Assembly: GCF_037975245.1 (NCBI RefSeq)
Contig: NC_092562.1
Span: forward strand, 16,738,021-16,783,020
Length of the DNA: 45,000 bases
DNA from: Apostichopus japonicus
Taxonomy: Eukaryota; Echinodermata; Holothuroidea; Aspidochirotida; Stichopodidae
Direction of reading: 5' to 3'
Position 1 is the stretch's first letter. Each line of letters begins with the position of its first letter. Under the pieces are notes generated by a model. The model was not told the origin of the DNA, ran no database searches, and saw only the letters and a program-made list of their open reading frames with translations. The position numbers and the translations under genes were made by a program. This document shows positions 23,214 through 34,433 of the stretch, one piece after another.

Positions 23214-23600
23214 CCATCTCTGCAAGAAAATGGGCTGAATTTCAATACTATGCGTTCTTGAAAAAAAGTCGAAACGGATTGTTACTTTTTATTTTTATAT
23301 TTTATTTTTGTTTATTGTTAATGCCAGTTTTACTTTGTTTTCAAATTTTATAATTCAACTGCCTTTTTCAAGTCGAAAATTGAGAATGAATTTACCCTTT
23401 TCGGCGTTTGAAACTTTGTTTACTCGAAAATTTTCCGATTCGCATGACGTCATGTGACGTCACGTTTTGAACACATTTGTTGTCGCTGCTTACGATCCTC
23501 CGAACATACCATTCACGTACACAGTAGACAAGTACACATATCACTAGTAGTTACTAAACAAAACCCCGATCACAAGTGCGATATCAAATCAAAATTTCCT
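23214..23600. other. Spacer after block C
   Basis: AT-rich, then a TGACGTCATGTGACGTCA double CRE-like palindromic motif at 23445-23462, about 145 bp before the ATG of the next feature. This could be a remnant promoter. Nothing else is recognised. Confidence 0.4.
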
Positions 23601-23605
23601 GTGAA

Positions 23606-24565
23606 ATGGCGGATCCAGAACCAATTGCAGCAACCGAAGTTCAAAGTGATAATGGTTCTTCACCAGGCAGTGAAATTGGTCTATAATTAGAGTGCCCTTT
23701 CTCATATTCGAAGCAGAGAGTGAAGGCGATGATCATTCCAATATTGAACCGAACGTTGAGGGTGGAGCGGATGTGTTGGAACCGTATCAGTTCGAGCCTG
23801 TTCAACGAGCCGAAATTGAAGCTCCACAACATATCGAAGAAGAAATCCGTTCGAAACCATTGCAAGGAACATACAACGTGGTAAGAATTTATTAACGAAG
23901 CATTTAAAAACAAAATCCAGTCCATTTTGTGCATGTGTTGTTGGAATTCGCGGAACTCCCTAAACCGTATTGTGCGTTGTGTTACGGTAACTTACAACCC
24001 ATATGTAGAGTGTGTAGTACTAGTAGGGTTGGTTGCATACTGAAAGTTTGGCTCGGGGATGTAAGTTGCATTATGCAGCCATGCTAGGTAGGCAAATGTG
24101 TTATTTCATACTCATTATTACTTGGCTAGTACTTTGGCCTGGAGTTTTGCAAATCAATTTTCTGAAACAAAAGAATGTTTCATGATACATGGAAGGTGTA
24201 AAATCACAACAAATTTAACCATAACTGTACATTGTATGCCTGCTTGTTATTGTGGACATCATGGGCCAACATTAATACATTTTGAACTTTCATAATTTTT
24301 TTCCCAGGCAGTACAGATACATAGCCTACGGTCAACAGGTTCAATGATACTTGGGGTTCCTAGCAAGACACGTCAGGGTTGTGCTACCATCATGTGCAGT
24401 CCAAAGGACCAGAAGTGATTTTCCAGCCAATGGTCATTACACTGGATTCAAGTTGCCAGGAGAAAACCCATTGTATAAGAAGCCTTGGTTGAGAAATTCC
24501 TCCAGAAACACCTTTTCTAAACTACGATTGTGTTGGATTATCAATCCGTCAGGGTTCCCTCAGTG
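23606..24565 (+). pseudogene. P2X7-C-terminal-domain-like gene relic
   Basis: A possible start at 23606 (MADPEPIAATEV) runs into a stop. A frame shifted by 2 continues with an acidic stretch and EPYQFEPV up to a good donor (AACGTG/GTAAGA, about 23880). After a TTTTTTTCCCAG acceptor (about 24305) the next exon reads QYRYIAYGQQVQ, a TGA stop, then LGFLARHVRVVLPSCAVQ, RSDFP and GHYTGF. The order YRxxAYRQFV-W-LGRxxRxVxPSCxVxxIRxxFP matches the small domain found at the P2X7 receptor C terminus and in many invertebrate P2X7-like proteins. The TGA falls where that family usually has Trp. With a frameshift, a stop and a missing middle portion I call it a relic. Family assignment is from remembered motif pattern. 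Confidence 0.5.
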
Positions 24566-25255
24566 TTGATATATTGAAATTCAAGACTTTTAATTCAGGA
24601 TGAAATGGTTATTTTCCAGACCCAACATCAACAATGAAAGAAAAGGCATGTTTTGAAGCATTTGGACACAAGTATTGGTGTGACCGTGATGTCATATAAT
24701 ATGTGCATAAGGGAACGGGCATTGACCTTTTTAGGGCCATTTACCTCCCAGACGTTTGATTCGTACCTTTAATCTGGAAGCCAAAATATCCATATCACCA
24801 ATGATATTTGACAGAAAAGTCATAATAAAGACCAATGGAGGCAGCAGAACTCTTGAATGTTTAGACTTTGTTTCTTCAGCAGCAGTTGGTTTGTTTTGTA
24901 GTCTTTCTTCAAAAATTCAGCAGTACACCCTGTTAATGGTCTTTGATTGTTTTAATGTGATGCTGTGTTTCACATTGCCCATCAGTGTTGTACGTGTCGT
25001 CGTGCTTGGGTAACATTTTTGCATGTGAGTTACTTCGTGCAGTGTTTCTTGGTTTAAATATCCCTTTATTGTATTTGCTTCTGGATTATTCTAATTAATT
25101 TGTCACAAGAACGATTGATAGCGATGGACATGCAACTGCTTTGTAGGCTTTAATGTAAGTTGTTTTCTTTTAACCTCCTTTGATGTCACAAATTACATTA
25201 GTGTAATTTAAGAATGATAATGTTCATGGAAAGTACAGTTTTACTTTTATGTCAT
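24566..25255. other. Unannotated spacer
   Basis: Several short frames, but none with a domain signature. I see no repeat boundary. Confidence 0.4.
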
Positions 25256-25257
25256 AT

Positions 25258-26410
25258 AATACAATAGTAGTAAGTAGTAAGTTAAGTCTCGTCTATCCGA
25301 CATGCTCAGTGATTAACCTCCGCCACGTATCACGATCTTGCGCAAGGTTTATTGCTTCTTCGAAATTGTTAATATTAATGTCCTTGAATTGCGATTTTAT
25401 TTTTCCAAGCAATGTAGTCACGGGCCTTCCAACTGGTTTAGCAGTTTGTCTCAGTGCTTCTCTTAAAGCAACCTTTGCTGGAGCGTCCTCTTGGAGTCTT
25501 GCTACATGACCGAAAAATCTCAATCTTCTATGTGCGACTATCGATGACCAAGGTGTTTGGTTGGTTTCGTTGTAGAGCTCATCATTTGATAACCAATTAT
25601 TATTGGTCCATCTAATGTTGAGAATATTTCGAAGTAGTCTCCTTTGAAAAGTGTCAATTTTGCGATCAAGATCCTTCGTTGTGCCCCGCAGTTCGCAATT
25701 GTACAAAAAAATACTCTTTAATAAAGTCTCAAAGATCCTAAGCTTAATTTTCCGGCTTATGTTTTTGCTTTTAAAAATGCTTGACAGTGTGTTGAAAGCA
25801 CCGTTGGTGATACCAATTCTTCTGTTAATGTCTTCTTCGGTCCCCAGCAAGCTTCCAACATATTTACATTTCTTCCAACTGTCATTTCCTTTTCTTGTGA
25901 TTGTAAATTTCTCAGTTTTTGTGCAATTGATTTTCAGATTTCTTACTGCCAGTTTGTCAGAGACTCGTTTTTCGATGTCTTGAAGTATATGCTGACCAGT
26001 TGATGCCCAAGATCATATCATCCCATATCATCAGCGTATTGTTGGTCCACTGTGAAAAAAGAATTAGTGGTGGTAGTGCTGTAATCATGATCAACTAACT
26101 GCGATGGCAGGATAACTGCATCGATATCATTATCATCTGATTTCATAGAGTTGGCTAGATAAGTTATAAAAAATAGTGCACTTGCACTATCTCCTTGTGG
26201 TGAACCAATGTTAGTGTTAAAAGGAAGTCCTAGTTTGCCCTCTAATTTGACGGTGTAGGAGACGTTATCGATTAGTAGTGATATCAGGTGAAGTTCGTCG
26301 TTGTCCAGAACCTGTTCTAGGTCAGTTAGCAAGGATCCTCTTTGAATTGTGTCGAATGCCTTGCTCATATCTAGCATCAATAGATTTATAGTGTAACCTA
26401 TATAATACAA
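25258..26410 (-). pseudogene. LINE-type reverse transcriptase fragment (minus strand)
   Basis: Read on the minus strand the palm domain is clear: LLMLDMSKAFDTIQRGSLL, then GSPQGDSASALFF, then QQYADD (catalytic box, near 26030). After a frame change come KNLKINCTKTEKFTI-like and SLLGTEEDINRRIG, and a C-terminal part with FLYNCELRGTTKDLDRKIDTF, FQRRLLRNIL, RRLRFFGHVARLQ and DTWRRLI. The break just after YADD is a frameshift, and the 5' part (endonuclease and fingers) is missing. The clade is not assigned. Confidence 0.75.
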
Positions 26411-27130
26411 TGATTGTTGTTAATGTTAGTTCAGATTGTCCAGAATGACTGTCTAGAACTGATATTGAATAAATTTTGTTCAATGATTTAACACTTGAAC
26501 TATGTTGTGTGAATTTTTGGCTCTGTGACTTTAAAATAAATCGCTTTGAGATTTAATTAAACACCCTTTGGAATAAAATCTTTTTACCTACCTATTTTGA
26601 CCCATCCCCATTACCCCCACTCCCCAAAAAATGGTTTTCCTGGAATAGGAATAAAAAATAATTGCTATAACTAACTGATCCAGCATATTCCAGAAATAAA
26701 TTGGGGCACTGAGATTTGTTCACAAGAAGATGTAACCCATCGCTTCTGAAGCTAACCACATAGCTTATTAGTATACAATAGAGCAATGAAGGGGGTGTTA
26801 ATTTAGATGATACAGTAAAATCTCTTCGTCTATTGCGACTTCAGTGTAGTAACGCTAATACTATAGTACTACGAGTGCTCGGCGCGCTACCTCCTAAGGA
26901 TCGCCACTTGCCCCAATGGAGGTTTCCTGTTCCCCGATCTGGTCTTCAAAGTAGTTTTTTTGTGTGGATTACTTGACAGAAGAATGACTTTTTTATGTCG
27001 AACCGTTAAAGTCCATTTGTTTTATTTCATAGCAAAAAGGAGGGATCGTAGTATGCTTCCGTGAAGTGTTCGCTTCATTCGGAGCTGCATACTGGCTAGG
27101 CCCAGTGAAATCGGCGCTGGTGTTGTAATG
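26411..27130. other. Unannotated spacer
   Basis: Includes a short stretch at about 26810-26960 of mixed composition. No coding or repeat structure that I can support. Confidence 0.4.
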
Positions 27131-27930
27131 TAATGTAAATAAAATCTTATATAGCGCACTACGCGCGATGCATCTGTGCGCTTTACAAACAAACTAGAAA
27201 ATACAATGCCATAAAACAATAAAAAGAAAAAACAGTAAATACAAAATACCAACTACAGAAATATACAGGACTATGAGATCGAAAAACTAATAAAAGTACT
27301 GGTGCAGCGAAAAGCGATAAAACAGATTGACTACAAAAACTACAATTTGAATGCTAAAAAGTGAAAATTCCAATTGAAATTAGAACCTAAAAAAAAAAAA
27401 AAAAAAGAACAATATAAAACAGATATAAACAGGAATATGAGATCGAAAAACTATTAAAAGTACTGGAGAAGCGTAAAGCGAAAAAACAGAATGACTACAA
27501 AATCTACAATTTGAATGCTAAAAAGTGAAAATTCCAATTGAAGTTAGAACCTAAAAACCAACACGACAGAACAACATAAAATCTAAAAAATCCTAGAAAC
27601 CATCATTTGTAGTGCTCTTGAAAGAGATGTGTTTTAAGGTGTGACTTGAAGGAGGTGAAGTTCGTGATCATCCGAATTCCGGGAGGCAGCTCGTTCCAAA
27701 GATCAGGTGCGGCGACCGAGAATGCTGTAGGGCCATAGTGCTTCTTATTATTGGTGTTGCGCGGAACGAGAGTGAACGGCTTAGAGCGAAGGGCGCGTTT
27801 GGGTACCCGAGGTGTGATCAGCTCAGACAGGTAAGACGGTGCCATTCCGTGTATGCATTTAAATGCAGTAATTAAAATTTTGAATGTTATGCGTTGGTGT
27901 ATAGGTAGCCAATGTAGATCGTGCCAATGT
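27131..27930 (-). mobile_element. CR1-like LINE 3' end (minus strand)
   Basis: Minus-strand frame from about 27925 down to 27603 reads LHWLPIHQRITFKILITAFK, HGMAPSYLSELITP, RALRSKPFTLVPR, YGPTAFSVAAPDLWNELPPG and FKSHLKTHLFQ. This is the C-terminus typical of CR1-group reverse transcriptases. Its 3' UTR (27131-27600) contains the ATATAGCGCAC..GCGCTTTACA hairpin often seen at such 3' ends, and a two-copy tandem repeat. The fragment is 5' truncated. Confidence 0.8.
27270..27558. repeat. 167-bp-period tandem repeat in the CR1-like 3' UTR
   Basis: About 27270-27392 and 27437-27558 are about 90 percent alike (ATGAGATCGAAAAACTA through CCAATTGAAGTTAGAACCTA). They are separated by a poly-A run of about 17 and a short linker. 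Confidence 0.75.
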
Positions 27931-28279
27931 AGTGTTGTGCACTAACTTGGTCATAATCGCCGTGTTTTTTTCGTCCTTCAGCCATGGATGAAGGCTAATT
28001 GCATGGGTAATGATATTTATGCAGCCCCCAACAACACAACGGACCGGCATTTCTCTCGGATAGTTTACAACAGTTGTAAAACAAACTTGAAATTTCTAAC
28101 GATATAGCGTATATACAGTGGTTGTTCTCTCAGTGTAAATGTGCATGTATATGGAACGGTATGATCGTCGCGCATCCGATACATGCCTGGGCTTTGCACT
28201 TGTGTTCCTAACATGACGTCATCATTGTCTTGTTGTGAAATCGCATTCTCAGATATCTATTTTCGGATGCGAAGTATCA

Positions 28280-28580
28280 TTCCGCCCCCCGCTCCGCAAG
28301 TCAGAAAACCCCTTTTTCATTTCCAAATGAGAAAAAAATCTCATTTGGAGCACCAAATTGCATCTAATGCCAGGTGAAAATGCACAATTATATACAAAAT
28401 GGAGTGGGTGGGTTGAAGTGTGCTATATTGCACCAAATTGCATCTGAGGCCACCTGGAAATGCAAAAAAATCCAAAGGGGCGGGGGACACCCCCTCCCCT
28501 TAGACCCCTCCCCCAGGCCGGCCATCAGTCTTCAGCCCCCCCCCCCCCCCCCCACTCAAAAGTACCTTCCTACGCCACTG
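28280..28580. repeat. Dispersed repeat fragment (GCATCT..CCCCTTAGACCCCTCC family)
   Basis: The string GCACCAAATTGCATCT..GCC.CC, then TCCAAAGGG and CCCCTTAGACCCCTCC, is shared with 29848-29940. It ends in the hAT-like terminus CTACGCCACTG at 28571-28580. The left boundary was not found. Confidence 0.5.
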
Positions 28581-28617
28581 GGTAAAATACTGTGTAAACC
28601 TTGTCTTCCTGAAAAAC

Positions 28618-29612
28618 GAGTAAGGCAGCTGTTTAGAGAAATGTCTATCTCTCTTATAACAGGGCTAGGGCAAACTGAACTGATAGGACGATCTTTCACA
28701 CATGTCATTTTCTAGTGCTCTGATTGGAAGAAATTTAATTCGACGTATGTCAATTTCAGGAAACAACAGGCGTCAGCTTAAGTTCAATGCAAATTGGTAT
28801 ATATCAATTCCGACATCCGGAACACTACTTTAGAAGCAGCTGTTACTATGTCAGTTTGTGACGTCAGGTCTTTAGCCACACCCATACATCAGCGTAACAT
28901 CTACTTCTAGTGTGTGGTAGATGCACGAGTGTTAGAAAAGATAAGTTAAATCTGTTAGCTAACTGAGAAAGTATCTTAATTTGAAGAGCAAATATTAGCC
29001 AATACGACTTGTGTATAGTAGATACATTACCAACGCCATGTAGGAAGGGACTTCATAAGTAGCTGTAGGCTGACCTACCTGAGGTGTTCAGAGGGCGAGT
29101 TCACCTCCTCACTCCTCCCCAACCCCCCCCCCCCCAACGGGCCCACCACATTTTGTGATAAAACACTATCAAGTGCCCCTAATCACAAGTAAGAAGGTAC
29201 ATTTTGTTAATGAAACACGCATTTCCTGTCATATAAATTAAAAATGCACTTTTGTTAAGAAATTGAGGATATTTTGTTTGTTTGAATTATGGCATTTCAT
29301 TGACATACCGTACAGAATAAACAGCTGATCCATCCCGTCTAGGAGCTGTCAGTTCATTTTGTGGATTGATTCCTCAAATCAAAATCACACAATTGCTGGC
29401 ATGCACTTCCTCTCGAAGATTCTGCTCCCCCCTCCTCCTCTCACCTTTACTTCAACCCTTCATATTGAACTTACCTCAACTTATTTCATTCGCCGCTACT
29501 GATCTTCAATAGATATCAGCACTCGATAGGTGAAAATGACCTTCAATAAGATCAATGCATTACCTCACTTGCAAGACTCAGATGACTCATATTTGACATA
29601 GCGTTTGTATGC
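28618..29612. repeat. Duplicated segment C2
   Basis: Partner of 6513-7410. About 90 percent alike, with one extra stretch of about 90 bp near 29120-29235. No exon follows at the position where, by analogy with 8572, a next ST8Sia copy would begin, so the tandem array appears to end here. Confidence 0.85.
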
Positions 29613-29659
29613 AACTTTGTACTTATTGTCAGGAAGAAATTGTGAGAAATTAACAATGT

Positions 29660-30061
29660 ATATATCAGTGGCGTACTAAGCGGGATACGTTGGGCGGGCT
29701 ATCCGCCCTGGATACCAGTCAGGGGGTGTCATGCTACAGCCCTCCGAAAAGTGAATATTTTGTACTAACAATAGGAAAAATTAGGATCCATTCACTTAAG
29801 AATGAGAATTCCTAAACATATAAGCAGTTCAAACAAAGCTTTGCCAAAGATAGCACCATTTTGCATCTATGCCACCTTACATATACAAAACATATGTCCA
29901 AAGGGAAGGAGGACACCCTTCCCCCTTAGACCCCTCCGCCATGCAGGACAACATCCCCTGTACAATGGGAGGATCCGCCCGGATCCTCAGTAAGATCCGC
30001 CCGGATGCCAGTAAGATCCGCCCGGATGCCAACTGTTCTATAATTGCGCCACTAATATATC
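29660..30061. mobile_element. hAT-like MITE with ATATATC duplication
   Basis: Element about 29667-30054 with ends AGTGGCG and CGCCACT, flanked on both sides by ATATATC. The interior carries three direct copies of GATCCGCCCGGATSC near 29970-30030 and the repeat shared with 28280-28580. Confidence 0.5.
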
Positions 30062-30576
30062 TAATAAACAATAATGAGGTACGGTGCATCCTTTCCAAAT
30101 AAATTATGACTCTTTTGCAAGGAGGTAGCAAAATGAATGTGTTGTTTGGCAACAAATCAACACGCACAGAGGTTTGAAACAGACAGACAATAATTATGCC
30201 TTTATGATCGGTATCGATATATGTACGTTTTTATAATAGCTTGCAACATATTAAATTTTTAATGGAACTAACTAATCAGATGTTCTGTCAGTCGGTCATC
30301 CCGGTATTTTTTTGTGTTATTTTCGTGACCCGAGTTCAAATCGTAGCGATATGGCGTGGAAATAATGAATGCGGACGGTACTTGTATACACATACACTAC
30401 ACGAATATGCCTAAATATTGTGCATCGGCGCGATCCTCTAACGATAAAAATAACCAGCCTCTTCAGAACACAGAAAGAGGTGAGCAAATGCTCTACGCAA
30501 AGACCGCTAGGCATAAGAATGCCCGAAAAAGTTGGTTCACTTCATTTTGACGGTAAAGGCTATACGTATTGCAGCG
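30062..30576. other. Unannotated spacer
   Basis: A short frame at about 30408 (MPKYCASARSSN) faintly recalls the start of a THAP zinc finger but lacks its later residues. No gene is supported. Confidence 0.35.
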
Positions 30577-31150
30577 TTAAAGGATTGGTTCAGGTGTTTG
30601 ACATGTCTATTTTGTATGAAAGAGCACAAAAAGAAAAAAGGACAGTGAAGAAACTACCATAATAGCATGCTCTATTAAGGAGATATGACACTTTGAAGGT
30701 ATCAAAATTTCTTTGAAAACGACTGGTGTAGAAAGACTTACTGTGAGGGTGTGATGTCACATCCTCACTTCCTTAACATTTGTGAATACATTTCTTTAAA
30801 AATTATTTACATTTTTTAACACATTTGAAAATAATATAATCAAAAATTCTTCAGATGTTTAATCAAATACTTCCTTTGACAAATATGAGATCTCCTGACA
30901 TATCTTTTGGTTGAAAGTCATGAAATTTCACAAAATATTTAGAGAAAAAACAAAGACTTTTCAGGAATGTGAGAATGTGACATCACAGCTAGTCAGATTT
31001 CAGCAGTTTCTACACAATCTGATAAAACTTTACACTTGAATATCTCTTTAACCGAAAAAGATATTTGAACAGTTTTTTCACCATTGTGTTTCTTTTATTG
31101 TCCTATTTCATATAACATAAACATGTATGACAACTAAACCAATCCTTTAA
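30577..31150. mobile_element. TTAA-flanked MITE, 566 bp
   Basis: TTAA at 30577-30580 and 31147-31150 encloses an element starting AGGATTGGTTCAG and ending CTAAACCAATCCT. The inverted repeats are imperfect over about 30 bp. It is AT-rich, with no transposase frame. The termini differ from those of the TTAA MITE at 22124. Confidence 0.65.
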
Positions 31151-31550
31151 CGTATACGTCTAGTCAATTATTGTTTCGTATCCAAACCTTTGTTAGCTCC
31201 TACATTTATGAATAAACAATTATCCTAGTGCTAATGAAAAACCCATATATTGGCCCACCTTTGGCATATAGAATGAAGGAAATTGACCATCTTCGAGAAA
31301 ACATGTTGGATGGTATTTGTATGTGACACACACGCACGCACATCTGCAATTCACTCCAAACTATACACAGTATTTTTACTCCAGTCACATGACATAATAT
31401 ATGCAAATTTTTGCAGGAAGTGACGTTCGTGCCACCCGACTGAATAACCACAAGCTCATGTCAAATGACGTAAAGTAGAATATCTCTCAAGCTAAATGAC
31501 AGATCTATTAATAGAAACAATCTATGAAACTTCTTTTCAAGAAAAAGTCA

Positions 31551-31723
31551 TCCAGGAAAGAACCTGGGCACGAAAACCAAACTACCGAACGACTGATCCG
31601 CTCTCAAGCCCAGTCCCCTTGCATCGGGACCGTGACTGTACATGTGATCATCGTCGGGTAGCCATTCCCCTCGAAAGGGAACAGATACTACACATGATCT
31701 TAGCCAAAAGGCCGAGAAGCGAT
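31551..31723 (-). ncRNA. U2 snRNA-headed structured RNA candidate
   Basis: Read on the minus strand from 31723, the first 45 nt match the 5' end of U2 snRNA (ATCGCTTCTCGGCCTTTTGG, then the branch-site pairing GTGTAGTATCTGTTC), with one difference from the usual AUCAAGUG. The sequence then leaves U2. It forms a CCCT-TTCG-AGGG hairpin, and a stem between nt 61-78 and 126-144 (17 pairs, one mismatch, one bulge). A U-rich GGTTTTCG that could be a poor Sm site follows, then a CCAGG..CCTGG hairpin near nt 157-172. Canonical U2 stems IIb-IV and the standard Sm site are missing. It may be a U2 retropseudogene fused to other sequence, or an snRNA-like gene. Confidence 0.55.
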
Positions 31724-32496
31724 CTATTAAACTAGTCATTATTGACAAGTTATCAACTGTTTAAAGTGTCAAACAGTCCTATAGAAACGATATTGCATTC
31801 CCCAAAGTTAAAGCAACGAAATTTTGTTTCGTTAAGAAAATTTTGAACTTTTATGCTTCTATAGTCTAAATATTAAATATTTAATTTGTGAGTAAAAAAA
31901 ATTCAACTACATTATCTAATCGGCTTTGACCTAAACTTCAACTTGTTAATTATAGTTAACATTATCTATACCTCCATCAGTATCAATCATCATTGGTTGG
32001 GATGATATATACAACAACCGATCAAAGGTTTACACTTTCAAGATGTTGAGAGCAGCTGTTTCTACAAATCTGAACGATTTTTCTCGTTTTGTTTTACCCA
32101 TTCTCTCATTACCTACGTCATTAGCTGCTAAGAGATATCCTAAGTATGTGAGATCTCCCTAACAACCCAACCAATGATAAGATGCGATACGAGGTTGATG
32201 CGCAATGTGTTATAACTTGAAGTTATTTGATAAGGACTTGAAATCTTACAACATATTAAGTGAAAGACAAGAAAAAAGAAAGAAAATCAAAAGCAAATCA
32301 TGTTTTCAAGTTCACTTTTTTTTTAGAATGTTTTCAGCCTCTGATGTGTGATGACTGCACATGTTGTAGAATATGTAGTACACGGTACATTCTTTGGTTG
32401 TTAACTTAAGTATAGGCTGTAATAAATACGTGCTACCAAACACACATTGAAGTATTTGTAGTTTTTACAACTGAATAATCATAAGAAAAAAAAACC
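31724..32496. other. Spacer upstream of the GPCR
   Basis: AT-rich. It would contain the promoter of the U2-headed RNA (leftward) and that of the GPCR (rightward). No defined element is recognised. Confidence 0.4.
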
Positions 32497-33617
32497 ATGA
32501 AGGAAATTTGTCCTGCTCAGGTCGCTTACTTTAATTCCTCTGAAGTGCTCTCACCCACTGAATACCACCAGAGTATATTTCTGTTTGTCATCGAGTTTGG
32601 GTATCTCTTCGTGGTCATGGTAGTAGCAGCCTCTGTCAATATATTGGTGATGATCGCCATTTTACGAATCCCGATGCTTCGTCGAAACAAAAACAACATC
32701 CTGGTTTTGAATCTGATTATTATGGATCTCTGTACTACTCTAGGCAGTATGCCATTTGCGTTAGCTGACTTATTCTGGACTGGTTATTTCATATGTCACC
32801 AACTTCTGTGTCGGGTGAGTATAAAGTTACTGCAGTTAATATCGTACGTATAGTATAGTGTACATATAGAGCCTATGTTATTGTGTGCGTGGGTGGGTGT
32901 GCGCTCTTGCGTGTACTTGTTTTGTTTCTTACTGAGGACTCGAACAAAGGAATTCCAGGTCCTCACATGTCATTAGAATCGTCATGTCCTCAGAAGAATT
33001 TTATATTAAGTGCTAAGGTTAGGGCACGGATGGTTTCGGACAATGAAACCAAACAAACAATGGGGAATGGGTTGGTGGTAAAGTGGGGGTGGGGGGGGGA
33101 GGTTGGTATCAGACAGCCAGCAGTGGGGGTGGACGTAGTTTGCTTTTGTGTATGGACATTTTGCAAAGTTATGCAGTACTTGGTTAAGGCAACGATAGTA
33201 CTCCTTGCGATCAAAGGAATGTGGGTTCGAGTCCTGGTCGGATCATTACGTTGTAACCTTGGGTAAGTTCTTGATCTCCGTTGCCTCTTTTCACTACGTG
33301 CAAAATGGGTAGATCCTGCGGTGAGGTAACTTTTACATATTCTCCTGTACGTACTAAATGCGTACGTTGTGTATTTTTGCCGACTCTATAAGGTATATGT
33401 GGATTGAAAAGTTTCAATCTGACGATGGACTGAAATAGTTCACTCTGAAATTTGATAAAGTCTGCATTAGCGTCTTGGGATCTCTGGATACACTTAAAAC
33501 ACATCCAGCGAATTTGTCGATATAAACTATATGTCGTAAGGTATCAAGTACTGGAATTTCAATCAATTTTTACACTGAGTATTAAGAAATTGAATGGAGT
33601 ATTACATTCAATCGAAT

Positions 33618-33685
<68 letters not shown>

Positions 33686-34373
33686 GAGTCAATTACAAGT
33701 AATAAATTAAGAGTTTAATTAGATCGAAACGTGAAGTAATTAATAGTACTAAAAACGCTTTGAAAGAAGTTTCTCTGACTCAAGAAATCACGATTTTTAT
33801 ATAAAAGAGATAGACATAACTTCCATTAGTGTATTATCTAAACTCTTCATCATCTAAAGTTACAATCTAATAGTATCTGTGTATGCAACATTACAGTTTC
33901 TCTTTACAGTCAAGAAAATATACGTTTGACCTAAATATTTATGTCGGAGAATTTCTCGCGTAATATATCCTGAAAATATTAATAACTATCCACCTACTCT
34001 TGTTAATGATTTTAAGATTAATGATTTATGATAAAAACATGCCAAAAAGGTCAATTAACTGCTTGCACATATATAGTAACATATTCTTATATATCTTACA
34101 TCACTAGCTACCGATATGACATATATGATATATGACATATAAATTTAATATAACTGAAGTGAATAGGAATCATATATTTACAAACACTTCAATGGTGCTC
34201 TAAATGTGTCTATACATCTCCCTCACACCATGACCATTAGGTTAACTTGGTTTAGTTCAAGTGAAAAAGAAAATTGAAACTATGTAATTCGGAATAGTAA
34301 ATTTCGTAACCTGCCATATATCAATTTTTATTTATTATTTCAATTCAACCGATCCAACACTATGATGACGTAA

Positions 34374-34433
<60 letters not shown>

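Noticed and set aside
30408-30550. THAP zinc-finger protein
   Set aside because: Only MPKYCA at the start is suggestive; later Cys/His and the AVPTIF-type residues are absent.
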